A DNA stretch of 64,000 nucleotides from Inquilinus limosus DSM 16000 (GCF_000423185.1 NZ_AUHM01000010.1:124001-188000), one strand, 5' to 3'; shown: positions 46,687-56,081, counted from the first letter of the stretch. Notes: generated by a model not told the origin, from the sequence alone. Program-made: numbers and translations.

Positions 46687-47054
46687 GGTGATCAGCCTCC
46701 AGTCAGATATCGGAACGGGATGCAGTGACGGTGGCTGGCGGAAGAGCCAAGATGGGCGGAGACAGGACTCCTACCTCGTCGGCGCCGCGCGCCACGACCG
46801 GCTCGTCCCGCGTCACCTCCTCCAGTCGATCCTCGACGAAGCGTCGGCACCGATCGCCGACCGTCTGCCGGTCCAGGCCAGCCGCCGAGCTCCTGGCTCG
46901 GGACACCAGACCGGGCTAGGCGATACCGTTATGGGTTAGAAGTGCCTATGACGGAGGGTACGTAACGGTTACGAAGAGCAACGTGGAGGCCATCGGCTAG
47001 TGTCCTGATCGCCACGCCCCTGCGGGCTCGCGATGGCGATTCTGCAGGGCGGCC
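46687..47054. other. Intergenic region upstream of RTX gene 2, no gene seen
   Basis: This 368-bp gap lies between the RTX-2 start and the GH3 stop codon. It contains the palindrome CGTAACGGTTACG (46961-46973) and no convincing coding sequence. The RTX-2 promoter must lie here. Confidence 0.5.
46961..46973. promoter_or_regulatory. 13-bp palindrome CGTAACGGTTACG
   Basis: CGTAAC and GTTACG are exact inverted half-sites around one G. It lies about 275 nt upstream of the RTX-2 start and is a candidate operator. Confidence 0.3.
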
Positions 47055-49187
47055 TCAGACCTCGACCCGGATCCTTGTCGACAGTAGTTCCTTCCGATCG
47101 GCCTTCGTCCCGACCAGGATCTCGATCTCACCCGCCTCCAGCACCGGCTTGAGGTCGAGGCCCGGGAACATCAGCGCCTCGGCGGCGAGCGGCAGGCGCA
47201 GCACCAGCTTCCGGCCGGGCGCCAGCGCCGCCTTGGCCATGCCCTTCAGCTCCAGCAGCGGCCGGGCCACGCTGGCCACCGGGTCGCGGATGAACAGGAA
47301 CACCGTCTCCTCACCCGCCACCGTCCCGGTGTTGGTCACCGCCACCTCGACGATCAGCGTCTCGCCCGGGCGCAGCACCGGGGCGGAGACGCGCAGGTCG
47401 CCGAGGTCGAAGCGGCTGTAGGACATGCCGTGGCCGAAGGGGAATTGCGGCGTGGCCGGGATGTCGATGTATTTGCTGGTGTAGTGCTGGTTCGGGTCGG
47501 TCGGCCGGCCGGTGTTGCGCTCGCCGAAGAAGATCGGCACCTGGCCGACATCGCGCGGCCAGGTCACCGGCAGCCGGCCGGAGGGGTTGACCGCGCCGGT
47601 CAGCACATCGGCGACGGCGTGGCCGGCCTCGTGCCCGAGGAACCAGGTGGCGGCGACGGCCGCCGCGCGCTCGAACAGCCAGGGCAGCGTCAGCGGCCGG
47701 CCGGAGGTCAGCAGCGCCACCACCGGCACGCCGAGGTCGAGCACCGCCTCGGCCAGGTTGCGCTGGCGGCCCGGCAGCTCGGGCCGGGCCCGGCTGGCCG
47801 CCTCGCCGCTCATGATCGCCGCCTCGCCGAGGCACAGCAGAACCACCTCGGCACCCCGCGCGGCCTCGACCGCCGCGGCGATGCCGGCGTCGCCGCCGGT
47901 CTCGATCTCGGTGCCGGGGACATAGGTGATCTCGGCCTGCGGCAAGGCCGCCTTGATGCCCTCGAGGATCGTCACCGCCTCCTCCCACCGCCCCGCGCCG
48001 GCCCAGGAGCCGAGCATCTCCGTCCGAGCATCGGCGAGCGGACCGATCACGGCGATGCGCCTGACGGACGGCGCCAGCGGCAGCACCCCCGTGTTGGTCA
48101 GCAGCACGATCGACTTCGCCGCCACCTCCCGCGCCAGGCGCCGCCGCTCCGCCGCGTGAAAGGCGTCGGGCACGGCGACGACGCGGCGATACGGGTCGTC
48201 GAACAGGCCGAGCCGCTCCTTCAGCCGCAGCACGCGGCGGACCGCGTCGTCGATCTCCGCTTGCGTAACCAGGCCGCGCTGCAGCGCCGTCGGCAGGCCG
48301 GCGGCGTAGGCGCCGCTCATCATGTCCATGTCGACGCCGGCCTTCAGCGCCAGCGCCGCGGCCTCGACCGCATCGGCGGCGACGCCATGGGCCAGCAGCT
48401 CCATGATCGCGTTGTAGTCGCTGATCACCGCGCCCGCGAAGCCGAGCTCGCCGAACAGCGTGCCGCGCAGCAGACGGACGCTGGCGGTCATCGGCACGCC
48501 GGCGATGTCGTTGAAGGCCGGCATGACCGTGGCCGCCCCGGCGGTGACGGCGGCGGCGAAGGGCGGCAGGTAGACCTCGCGGATCGCCCGGTCCGACACC
48601 TCGGCCGAGTTGTAGTCCCGCCCGGCGAGCGCCGCGCCATAGGCCAGGTAGTGCTTGGCGCAGGCCGCCACCGCGTCGGGCGCCGAGAGGTCGGCGGTCT
48701 GGTAGCCACGGACCTTGGCTTCGGCGATGCGGGAGCCGAGCCAGGGATCCTCGCCCGGCCCCTCGGAGATGCGGCCCCAGCGCGGGTCGCGGGCGATGTC
48801 GAGCATCGGCGAGAAGACGAGGTCGAGCCCGTCCTCCGCCGCCTCCATCGCCGCCTCTCGCGCCGTGTGCTCCCACAGCTCGGGCGAGAACAGCGCCGCC
48901 TCGGCCAGCGGAATCGGGAAGACGGTGCGGTGGCCGTGGATGACGTCGAAGGCGAAGAGTAGCGGGATCTTCAACCGCGTCTCCTCCACCGCCATGCGCT
49001 GGGTCTCGCGCACCCGATCCGGCCCCCAATGATTGAACAGGCTGCCGATGCGGCCGGCGCGGATGCCCTCGGTGACGTCGCCCGGCAGCACCGGCCCGGT
49101 CACCGCCAGCGTCGAGGACATCATGGTGAGCTGGCCGATCTTCTCGTCGAGCGTCATCGCCGCGAGCAGGGTCTCGATCCGATCCAC
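47055..49187 (-). CDS. GH3-family beta-glucosidase (BglX-like), no signal peptide
   Basis: This protein is about 710 residues. GH3 N-terminal domain motifs include MTLDEKIGQLTMM, FAFDVIHGHRTVFPIPLAEA, CAKHYLAYGAALAGRDYNSA, and the nucleophile Asp in GAVISDYNAIMELL. A C-terminal GH3_C domain follows, with a fibronectin-III-like tail (VTNTGTVAGEETVFLFI). It hydrolyses terminal beta-glucosyl units. GTG 49187 (MDRIETLLAAMTLDEK) is chosen: a longer frame to 49244 would start inside the T-run of the degP terminator. Absence of a signal suggests cytoplasmic action on imported sugars, unlike E. coli BglX. Confidence 0.88.
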   Translation of the reverse strand: MDRIETLLAAMTLDEKIGQLTMMSSTLAVTGPVLPGDVTEGIRAGRIGSLFNHWGPDRVRETQRMAVEETRLKIPLLFAFDVIHGHRTVFPIPLAEAALFSPELWEHTAREAAMEAAEDGLDLVFSPMLDIARDPRWGRISEGPGEDPWLGSRIAEAKVRGYQTADLSAPDAVAACAKHYLAYGAALAGRDYNSAEVSDRAIREVYLPPFAAAVTAGAATVMPAFNDIAGVPMTASVRLLRGTLFGELGFAGAVISDYNAIMELLAHGVAADAVEAAALALKAGVDMDMMSGAYAAGLPTALQRGLVTQAEIDDAVRRVLRLKERLGLFDDPYRRVVAVPDAFHAAERRRLAREVAAKSIVLLTNTGVLPLAPSVRRIAVIGPLADARTEMLGSWAGAGRWEEAVTILEGIKAALPQAEITYVPGTEIETGGDAGIAAAVEAARGAEVVLLCLGEAAIMSGEAASRARPELPGRQRNLAEAVLDLGVPVVALLTSGRPLTLPWLFERAAAVAATWFLGHEAGHAVADVLTGAVNPSGRLPVTWPRDVGQVPIFFGERNTGRPTDPNQHYTSKYIDIPATPQFPFGHGMSYSRFDLGDLRVSAPVLRPGETLIVEVAVTNTGTVAGEETVFLFIRDPVASVARPLLELKGMAKAALAPGRKLVLRLPLAAEALMFPGLDLKPVLEAGEIEILVGTKADRKELLSTRIRVEV

Positions 49188-49241
49188 AGCCGATTCCGCC
49201 TTTGCCTGCCGCCTCCCCGGGAGGCCCGCCCGGGATGAAGG

Positions 49242-49280
49242 CAAAAAAAACGGGCGCCGGAAAGGGGAAACCGGCGCCCG
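49242..49280 (-). terminator. Intrinsic terminator of degP
   Basis: A perfect 10-bp stem CGGGCGCCGG (49251-49260) / CCGGCGCCCG (49271-49280) with a 10-nt loop is followed on the minus strand by eight T. This is a strong Rho-independent terminator between degP and the GH3 gene. Confidence 0.92.
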
Positions 49281-49318
49281 AGTTGAGGGAAGGGATGAAG
49301 AAGGCTCGAGGGGTAGGA

Positions 49319-50896
49319 TCAGGCCTTCGGCAGCTTCAGCGCGACGAAGCGCTGGTCGCCCTGGCGGTTGATCAGCAGCATCACGGCGTTGCGGTCCGCC
49401 TCCTTGGCCGCCTTGACCTGCTTGGCGACCTCGGACGGGGTCTTCACCGCCTCGCTGCCGACCCGGACGATGACGTCGCCGGGGCCGACCCCGGTCTCGC
49501 GCGCCGGTCCGTCCTCACGGATGCCGGTGACCAGCACGCCCTCGACATCGTCCGGCACGCTGTATTCGCGGCGCACCTTCGGCGTCAGGGCCGAGAGCGA
49601 CAGGCCGAGCTGGTCGTCGACCGCCGGGCCGCTCTCCTCGGCGCTGGCGACCTGCTGCGAATCCGGCAGCTTGGCGATGTCGACCGAGATGGTCTCGGTC
49701 TTGCCGTTACGCATCACCTCGACCGGCACGGTCTTGCCGGCGGCGGTGTCGGCGACCAGGCGCGGCAGGTCCGACAGCTGGTTCACCGGCTTGCCGTCAT
49801 AGGAGGTGATCACGTCGCCCTGATGCAGGCCGGCCTTCAGCGCCGGGCTGTCGTCCTGGACGTCGGCGACGAGCGCGCCCCGGGCCTTGTCGAGGCCGAG
49901 GGCGTCGGCCATCTCCGGCGTCACCTGCTGGATCTGCACGCCGAGCCAGCCGCGCTGGACGCTGCCGTGCTCGCGGATCTGGGCGATCACGGTCTTGGCC
50001 AGGTTCGACGGGATGGCGAAGCCGATGCCGACCGAGCCGCCCGAGGGCGAATAGATCGCGCTGTTGATGCCGATCACCTTGCCGCTGATGTCGAAGCTGG
50101 GGCCGCCCGAATTGCCGCGGTTGATCGGCGCGTCGATCTGCAGGAAGTCGTCGAACGGGCCGGAATGCAGGTCGCGGCCGCGGGCCGAGACGATGCCGGC
50201 CGTAACGCTGCCGCCGAGGCCGAAGGGGTTGCCGACGGCGATCACCCAGTCGCCGACCTGGGCGGCGTCGCTGTCGCCCCATTCGACGGCGGTCAGCTTC
50301 TTGTCGGTGTCGACCTTGAGCAGGGCGAGGTCGGTCTTCTCGTCGGTGCCCACGACCTTGGCCGGGATCACGGTGCCGTCGTTGAGGGTGACGGTGATGT
50401 TGTCGGCGTCCTTCACCACATGGTTGTTGGTGACGATGTAGCCGGCCGGGTCGATGATGAAGCCGGAGCCGGCGCCATGGATCACCTGGTCGCTGTCGCC
50501 GCCGCCCCCACCACCACGAGGCCCACGGCGGCCGGGCTGCTGCTCGTCGAAGAAGCGCTTGAAGAACTCGTCGAAGGGCGAGCCGGGCGGGAACTGGCGC
50601 ATCCGGCCGCCGCCCTCATCCTCGTCGGCCATCTGCGCCGCCGACGGGTGCTCGGTGGTCGAGACATTGACCACGGCCGGGATGACCTGGCGCACCAGGC
50701 CGGCGAAGGAACCGGGGGCGGCCGGGACGATCGAGGTCGGCGCCTCGGCCTGGTTCTGGGCCACGGCAGGACGGTCGAAGGTCAGGACAGCCCCGACCGG
50801 CACGCCGATCAGGGCCGTGCCGAGCAGCAGCGCCGCCGTCATCCGGCGGAGGCCGGTCCGCGGGCCGCGATCGTCGGAACCGAGGGGGGTCTTCAT
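49319..50896 (-). CDS. degP: Periplasmic serine endoprotease DegP/HtrA (Do family)
   Basis: This 525-residue protein begins MKTPLGSDDRGPRTGLRRMT with a membrane/signal segment (LLLGTALIGVPVGAV). A trypsin-like domain follows, with the catalytic triad His in IVTNNHVVKDAD, Asp in EKTDLALLKV and Ser in RGNSGGPSFD. It has two PDZ domains and a Gly/Arg-rich insert (PGRRGPRGGGGGGDSDQ) before the protease core. It degrades or refolds damaged envelope proteins. ATG 50896 has GGAG 9 nt upstream; ATG/GTG codons just before it are too close. It stands alone and ends at a strong terminator. Confidence 0.93.
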   Translation of the reverse strand: MKTPLGSDDRGPRTGLRRMTAALLLGTALIGVPVGAVLTFDRPAVAQNQAEAPTSIVPAAPGSFAGLVRQVIPAVVNVSTTEHPSAAQMADEDEGGGRMRQFPPGSPFDEFFKRFFDEQQPGRRGPRGGGGGGDSDQVIHGAGSGFIIDPAGYIVTNNHVVKDADNITVTLNDGTVIPAKVVGTDEKTDLALLKVDTDKKLTAVEWGDSDAAQVGDWVIAVGNPFGLGGSVTAGIVSARGRDLHSGPFDDFLQIDAPINRGNSGGPSFDISGKVIGINSAIYSPSGGSVGIGFAIPSNLAKTVIAQIREHGSVQRGWLGVQIQQVTPEMADALGLDKARGALVADVQDDSPALKAGLHQGDVITSYDGKPVNQLSDLPRLVADTAAGKTVPVEVMRNGKTETISVDIAKLPDSQQVASAEESGPAVDDQLGLSLSALTPKVRREYSVPDDVEGVLVTGIREDGPARETGVGPGDVIVRVGSEAVKTPSEVAKQVKAAKEADRNAVMLLINRQGDQRFVALKLPKA

Positions 50897-51309
50897 CTGC
50901 ATCATCTCCACCACTGTCCAAAGCGCCGCCGCAATCGGTCGGCGTATGCTGACGAAGATGGAGTGCCGGCGTTTAAACTGCTGTTTCGCCGCGGTTAATT
51001 CGATTTAATCTGAAGCTGCGGCCGCAGCTGTCGGGATCCTGTCCCGAAGCTTAACGAAAAGTATGTTGCCGGCCTCGACCCTGAAGAGCAGAACCAGAGC
51101 ATGGTTTCGGCGAGAGCCCGTGGCTGCGCCCGCCGGCGTCGTCAGAAACCGGCCACCAGGAGATGGCACTGCCAAGTGCCGTTCCAGCCGGCGACTGGGG
51201 CACCAAAGCGGATCGTCTTCGTTCCGCCGGCCCCGGCCTGCCGAATTGTAGAGAACGACAGTCGAGGACTGGTCCCGACGCTGCCGATCGGTGGCGGGAG
51301 AGAGATGCG
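50897..51309. other. Intergenic region between degP and the small membrane protein
   Basis: This 413-bp region holds the degP promoter and the promoter of the 51-residue ORF. It contains GTTTAAAC (50971-50978), a 16-bp palindrome AGCTGCGGCCGCAGCT (51014-51029) and TCGGGA-N5-TCCCGA (51031-51047). No convincing gene is seen. Confidence 0.5.
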
Positions 51310-51465
51310 ATGCTGACAACGTTCCTGGTCGTCTGGGCCGTGATCGGCCCTTCCGTCGGCTTGGCCGCCGGCGCCTGGTGGTGCAGCCGGGAGCGGGAGG
51401 AACCGGTGCGCCTCGCCGCCCGCCATGCATTGCCGCCCACAGAGCCGTCGCTGGGCGTGCGCTGA
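51310..51465 (+). CDS. Small membrane protein (51 residues), hypothetical
   Basis: The ORF starts MLTTFLVVWAVIGPSVGLAA, a single hydrophobic helix, followed by GAWWCSREREEPVRLAARHA and a short tail. GGGAGAGAG lies a few bases upstream, a good ribosome-binding site. It is not recognised. The WWC and charged patch after the helix suggest a membrane-anchored peptide with a cytoplasmic tail. It is too short for homology by eye and could be non-coding. Confidence 0.45.
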   Translation: MLTTFLVVWAVIGPSVGLAAGAWWCSREREEPVRLAARHALPPTEPSLGVR

Positions 51466-51486
51466 GCCGGACCGCCGGCCGCGCCG

Positions 51487-52092
51487 TCAGAGGATGGTCA
51501 GAAGGGATTGCAGCTCGGCCGGATCGATCTCCGGCTGAGGATCGCCCCAATACACCGGCACCTCGTCCGACACCTGGTTCAGGACATGCACCCTGACGTC
51601 GGGGCAGCCGTCGATCCGCTGCTGCACCGCGGCGTCGACCGGCCAGACCGTCGCCACCAGCATCAGCACGAAGGCGAGATCGTCCGTCGCGTCGGAGAGC
51701 GGCAGCAGCAGGGTCCGCTTGCGGACGCTGTCGAGACCGTCGGACAGCGCGAATTCGGCATAGAGCGGCCGTTCGGAGAGCTGGACCGACATCAGCGCCC
51801 GGCGCAGCGCCTCATACCGCTCGCCGCCGCACAGATCCTCCAGCGGCCGTCCGGGCAGGTTGCGGTCCGACGCCAGCCCGGCGCCCTGGGCGTCCAGGGC
51901 GAAGCGGAACGTTCCCTCGCACGGCATCCACGCCCACAGCAGGATCGGCGGCGGAAGCCGGCTGAGGCTGGCGAAGATCATGTCGTCACAAGCCGGAAGG
52001 CGCCCGCCTTTCGCCGCGAGCTGGGCCCATATCCGGTAGACCGTCCGAAGCTGCCGGTCCGCGATCGCCTCGTCGAACGCCACGCTAACCAT
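51487..52092 (-). CDS. PAS_5-like protein, stand-alone
   Basis: This 201-residue soluble protein opens MVSVAFDEAIADRQLRTVYR, followed by IWAQLAAKGGRLPACDDM. That matches the alphaproteobacterial PAS_5 pattern (W-x-x-L-x-x-G-x-x-P-x-x-x-D). The core continues LLWAWMPCEGTFRFALDAQG, then GLASDRNLPGRPL, and LEDLCGGERYEALRRALMSV. It has no membrane or output domain. Function is unknown; PAS folds often bind ligands or partners. ATG 52092 lies directly after GGGGGGATGG; upstream in-frame codons lack similarity. It is the second protein of its kind in the window (see 18565-18957). Confidence 0.6.
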   Translation of the reverse strand: MVSVAFDEAIADRQLRTVYRIWAQLAAKGGRLPACDDMIFASLSRLPPPILLWAWMPCEGTFRFALDAQGAGLASDRNLPGRPLEDLCGGERYEALRRALMSVQLSERPLYAEFALSDGLDSVRKRTLLLPLSDATDDLAFVLMLVATVWPVDAAVQQRIDGCPDVRVHVLNQVSDEVPVYWGDPQPEIDPAELQSLLTIL

Positions 52093-52215
52093 CCCCCCAC
52101 AGGAAGCTCGCCGCACACGCGAGAAAAATTTGCCCTCACATCCTAAACTATGCATCCCCCAATTGGAGGATGACATCGAAAGTTTTCGGATCGGCGACGA
52201 CGATTCGCCGGAACC

Positions 52216-52242
52216 GTCACCGCCGCGCAACGGCGGCGTGAC
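52216..52242. repeat. Imperfect hairpin between PAS_5-like and DMGDH-like genes
   Basis: GTCAC-CGCCG and CGGCG-GC-GTGAC face each other over a 5-nt loop in the 287-bp gap (52093-52379). The rest of the gap shows no gene. Confidence 0.3.
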
Positions 52243-52379
52243 GGCACCGGCTATCGTTCACTTGGCGTTTCCGGATTTTGACGCGGCGCCGCTGCCACGG
52301 ATTCCGGGTCTGCGGCGCTCGCTCCGTGGCGCGCGCAGACCCGGGTGGCGGGGGAGATCGACCGCGGCTCAGAGGCCCG

Positions 52380-54890
52380 TCAGGCCCGCAACCGTTCGTT
52401 GTTCGGGTCGAAGGGCGATTCCTCGATCACCACGGCACGGTGCGGCTTGCCCAGGATGGTGACGTCCAGCTCGGTGCCGATCCCGCCGAGATCCGGCCGG
52501 ACCATCGCCAGGGCCAGGGACTTGCCCAGGCGCCAGCCATAGCCGCCCGAGGTGCAGCGGCCGACCAGCTCGCCGTCCCTGGTGATCGGCTCGTTGCCGC
52601 GGGCATCGGCATCGCCGACGTCGAGCACCTCCAGCGTCACGAAACGGTTCCGGAAGCCGCGCTCGCGCCAGGCCACCAGCGCGTCGCGGCCGATGAAGTC
52701 GCCCTTGTTCGGGTGGACGAAGCGGTCGAGCCCGGATTCCAGCGCCGCGTATTCGATCGACAGCTCGCGCGGGATCAGGCGGTAGGACTTCTCCAGCCGC
52801 AGCGAGTCCATGGCGCGGATGCCGAAGGGCTTCAGGTCGAACTCCCGGCCGGCATCCATCAGCAGGTCGAAGATGGTGTTCTGCATCTCGATCGGGTGAT
52901 GCAGCTCCCACCCCAGCTCGCCGACGAAGTTGACGCGCAGCGCCCGGGCCTGGGCGATGCCGATATTGATCGCCTGCCCGGACAGCCAGGGGAAGGCGCC
53001 GTTCGACAGGTCGGCGTCGGTCAGCTTCTGCAGCAGGTCGCGCGAGCGCGGCCCCGCCAGCACGAAGACGCCGTGCTGCGTCGTGACCTTCTGCAGGTCG
53101 ACCGAGCCGTCGCGCGGCCGCAGCTTTTGCAGCGTGTCCCAGTCGTGCCGCTCGAAGGCGCCGGCGCCGACGAGATAGTACTGGTTCGGCGCCTCGCAGT
53201 AGATGGTGAACTCCGACCGCACGCCGCCGTTCCGCGACAGCAGATGCGCCAGCGCCATGCGGCCCGGCTTCTTCGGCACCCGGTTGGCGACGAGGCCGTC
53301 CAGCCAGGCGGCGGCGCCCGGCCCGCTGACCTCGTATTTGGCGAAGGCCGACATGTCGAGCAGGCCGACCGCCTCGTGCACGTGCCGGGCCTCGCGGCCG
53401 ACGAACTCGAAGTAGTTGGAGCGGCGGAAGCTCCACTTCTCGCGCGGCTTCTCGCCCGGCGCGACCGGCGGGTGGTTCTCGTGCAGCAGCGTGTCCGGCT
53501 TGGCGAGCTCCGCCTCGCCCAGCCCGTAGCCCTCGGGCGCGAACCAGTTCGGCCGCTCCCAGCCATAGACGGTGCCGAACACGGCGCCGAGCGCCTTCAT
53601 CCGGTCGTAGCAGGGCGCCCGCTTCAGCGGCCGCGCCGCCGCCCGCTCCTCGTCCGGGTAGTGCACGGTGAAGACGTTGGCGTAGGCCTCCTCGTTCTTG
53701 ACCCGCAGATAGCCGCGCGAGGCGTAGGGGCCGAAGCGGCGCGGGTCGACGCCCATCATGTCGATCGAGGGCTCGCCCTCGACGATCCACTCCGCCAGCT
53801 GCCAGCCGGCGCCGCCGGCGGCGGTGACGCCGAAGCTGTGGCCCTCGTTCAGCCAGAAGTTCCGCAAGCCCCAGGCCGGGCCGATGATCGGGCTGCCGTC
53901 CGGGGTATAGGCGATGGCGCCGTTGTAGACCTTCTTCACCCCGACCTCGCCGAAGGCCGGCACGCGGGCGATCGCGGTCTCGATATGCGGCGCCAGCCGC
54001 TCCAGATCCTCCTGGAACAGCTCGTATTCCGACTGATCGTCGGGGCCGTCGACATAGCAGCAGGGCGCGCCCGGCTCGTAGGGGCCGAGGATGAAGCCGC
54101 CGGCCTCCTCGCGCAGGTACCAGGAGCTGTCGGCCTCGCGCAGCACGCCCATCTCCGGCAGGCCCTGGCGATGCCGCTCCTGCACCAGCGGGTGCGGCTC
54201 GGTGACGATGTACTGGTGCTCGACCGGGATCACCGGCACGTCGAGCCCGACCATGGCGCCGGTGCGGCGGGCGAAGTTGCCTGAGGCCGAGACCACGTGC
54301 TCGCAGGTGATGTCGCCCTTGTCGGTCTTCACCTTCCATTCGCCGGACGGGGTCTGCTCGATCCCGAGGACGGTGGTGAAGCGGTGGATCTCCGCCCCCA
54401 TCGCCCGGGCGCCCTTGGCGAAGGCCTGGGTCAGGTCGGCCGGCTGGATGTAGCCGTCATCCGGGTGCTGGATCGCGCCGATGATGCCGTCGGTCTCGCA
54501 GAGCGGCCAGATCTCCTTGACCTGGGCCGGGGTCAGGACGTTGACCTTGACCCCGATCGTGTCGGCCACGCCCTTGTAATACATGAACTCGTCCCAGCGG
54601 TCCTTCGTCCGGGCGAGGCGGATGTTGGAGACCTGGCGGAAGCCGACATGCTGGCCGGTCTCGGCCTCGAGCGAGTTGTAGAGCTTGACCGAGTATTTGT
54701 GGATCTGGCCGACCGAGTAGCTCATGTTGAACAGCGGCAGCAGCCCGGCGGCATGCCAGGTCGAGCCCGAGGTCAGCTCCCTGCGCTCGATCAGGACGAC
54801 GTCCGACCAGCCCTTCTTGGCCAGGTGATAGAGCGTGCCTACGCCCACCACGCCGCCGCCGATCACCACCACGCGCGCTGTCGACTTCAT
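52380..54890 (-). CDS. Dimethylglycine/sarcosine dehydrogenase-like flavoprotein (FAD + GcvT)
   Basis: This 836-residue enzyme has an FAD-binding DAO domain (VVVIGGGVVGVGTLYHLAKK at 7-26). The covalent-flavin His H46 lies in TSGSTWHAAGL. A middle FAO_M-like region is followed by a C-terminal GcvT-type folate-binding domain (GLLDMSAFAKYEVSGPGAAA, and ALESGLDRFVHPNKGDFIGR). The family oxidatively demethylates dimethylglycine, sarcosine or similar amines, handing the methyl group to tetrahydrofolate. The exact amine is not determined. ATG 54890 follows GGGAGCGG; the longer frame adds 52 unrelated residues. It is divergent from the 2-hydroxyacid dehydrogenase gene. Confidence 0.88.
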   Translation of the reverse strand: MKSTARVVVIGGGVVGVGTLYHLAKKGWSDVVLIERRELTSGSTWHAAGLLPLFNMSYSVGQIHKYSVKLYNSLEAETGQHVGFRQVSNIRLARTKDRWDEFMYYKGVADTIGVKVNVLTPAQVKEIWPLCETDGIIGAIQHPDDGYIQPADLTQAFAKGARAMGAEIHRFTTVLGIEQTPSGEWKVKTDKGDITCEHVVSASGNFARRTGAMVGLDVPVIPVEHQYIVTEPHPLVQERHRQGLPEMGVLREADSSWYLREEAGGFILGPYEPGAPCCYVDGPDDQSEYELFQEDLERLAPHIETAIARVPAFGEVGVKKVYNGAIAYTPDGSPIIGPAWGLRNFWLNEGHSFGVTAAGGAGWQLAEWIVEGEPSIDMMGVDPRRFGPYASRGYLRVKNEEAYANVFTVHYPDEERAAARPLKRAPCYDRMKALGAVFGTVYGWERPNWFAPEGYGLGEAELAKPDTLLHENHPPVAPGEKPREKWSFRRSNYFEFVGREARHVHEAVGLLDMSAFAKYEVSGPGAAAWLDGLVANRVPKKPGRMALAHLLSRNGGVRSEFTIYCEAPNQYYLVGAGAFERHDWDTLQKLRPRDGSVDLQKVTTQHGVFVLAGPRSRDLLQKLTDADLSNGAFPWLSGQAINIGIAQARALRVNFVGELGWELHHPIEMQNTIFDLLMDAGREFDLKPFGIRAMDSLRLEKSYRLIPRELSIEYAALESGLDRFVHPNKGDFIGRDALVAWRERGFRNRFVTLEVLDVGDADARGNEPITRDGELVGRCTSGGYGWRLGKSLALAMVRPDLGGIGTELDVTILGKPHRAVVIEESPFDPNNERLRA

Positions 54891-55075
54891 CTTCGAACCG
54901 CTCCCTGCCGGCCCACACGGCCATCCTGGCGAAGTGTCCGGGCGGGGCCGGCTCCCGGCTAACCCAGCCGCGACCTGAGATGTCGCAGGCCCGCCAAACA
55001 TCTGCCATGTCGCAATCGGACTGGCCGGCCGCGTCCGGATCGGCATGCTGGCGACGGATTCCTGCGAGGCCGACC

Positions 55076-56062
55076 ATGACGCTGCCGCCCGACCCCAAGA
55101 TCGTCTTCCTCGACCGCGAGACCCTGGCGCCCTCGGTGCGCCTGCGCCCGCCCGCCTTCCCGCACCGCTGGGAGGAGCATCAGCGGACCGCGCCGGAGCA
55201 GGTGCTGGACCGGCTGCGCGGCGCCAGCGTCGCCGTGATCAACAAGGTGCCGCTGCGCGAGCCGGTGCTGGAGCAGCTGCCGGAGCTGCGGCTGATCGCG
55301 GTCGCCGCCACCGGCACGGACTGCGTCGACACCGCCTGGTGCGACCGGCACGGCGTCGCGGTCTGCAACATCCGCGGCTATGCCGTGCACACGGTGCCGG
55401 AGCATGTCTTCGCCCTGATCCTGGCGCTGCGCCGGTCGCTCCTGCCCTATCGCCGTTCGGTCGAGGCCGGCCGCTGGCAGGAGGCCAGGCAGTTCTGTTT
55501 CTTCGACCACCCGATCCTCGACCTGCACGGCGCCCGGCTGGGGCTGATCGGCGGCGGGTCGCTGGGCAGCGCGGTGGCGACGATCGGCCGGGCCTTCGGC
55601 ATGGACGTGGTCTTCGCCGGCCGCAAGGGCGAGGCCGCCCCGGCCGGCGGCCGTGTGCCGTTCGACGAGGTGATCGCGACCAGCGACGTGATCTCGCTGC
55701 ATTGCCCGCTGCGGCCGGAGACGCGCGGCCTGATCGGCGCCGCGGAGTTCGCCCGGATGAAGCCGGAGGCCCTGTTGATCAACACCGCCCGCGGCGGGCT
55801 GGTGGACGAGGCGGCGCTGACCGAGGCGCTGCGGTCGGGCCGCATCGGCGGCGCCGGCTTCGACGTGGCGATGCCGGAGCCGCCGCCGGCCGACGCGCCG
55901 CTGATGCGGCTGCTGGACCTGCCGAACTTCATCCTGACCCCGCATGTCGCCTGGGCCGGCCGCGGCGCGATGCAGACCCTGGCCGACCAGCTGATCGACA
56001 TCATCGACGCCTTCCAGCAGGGCAATCCGTTCAACCTGGTGGCGGGGGCGAAGGCCGCCTGA
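55076..56062 (+). CDS. D-2-hydroxyacid dehydrogenase (glycerate/hydroxypyruvate reductase-like)
   Basis: This 328-residue NAD(P)-dependent enzyme has the nucleotide motif LGLIGGGSLGSAVATIGRAF, catalytic Arg in LLINTARGGLVDE, Glu in DVAMPEPPPAD, and His in FILTPHVAWAGRG. The sequence type is close to glycerate dehydrogenase/hydroxypyruvate reductase (HprA). Located divergently from a demethylating enzyme, it may belong to the same one-carbon or glycine-serine metabolism; this is inference. ATG 55076 (MTLPPDPKIVFLDRE) follows GAGG 8 nt upstream. Confidence 0.88.
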   Translation: MTLPPDPKIVFLDRETLAPSVRLRPPAFPHRWEEHQRTAPEQVLDRLRGASVAVINKVPLREPVLEQLPELRLIAVAATGTDCVDTAWCDRHGVAVCNIRGYAVHTVPEHVFALILALRRSLLPYRRSVEAGRWQEARQFCFFDHPILDLHGARLGLIGGGSLGSAVATIGRAFGMDVVFAGRKGEAAPAGGRVPFDEVIATSDVISLHCPLRPETRGLIGAAEFARMKPEALLINTARGGLVDEAALTEALRSGRIGGAGFDVAMPEPPPADAPLMRLLDLPNFILTPHVAWAGRGAMQTLADQLIDIIDAFQQGNPFNLVAGAKAA

Positions 56063-56081
56063 TCAAGGGCCGCGCCCTTCC

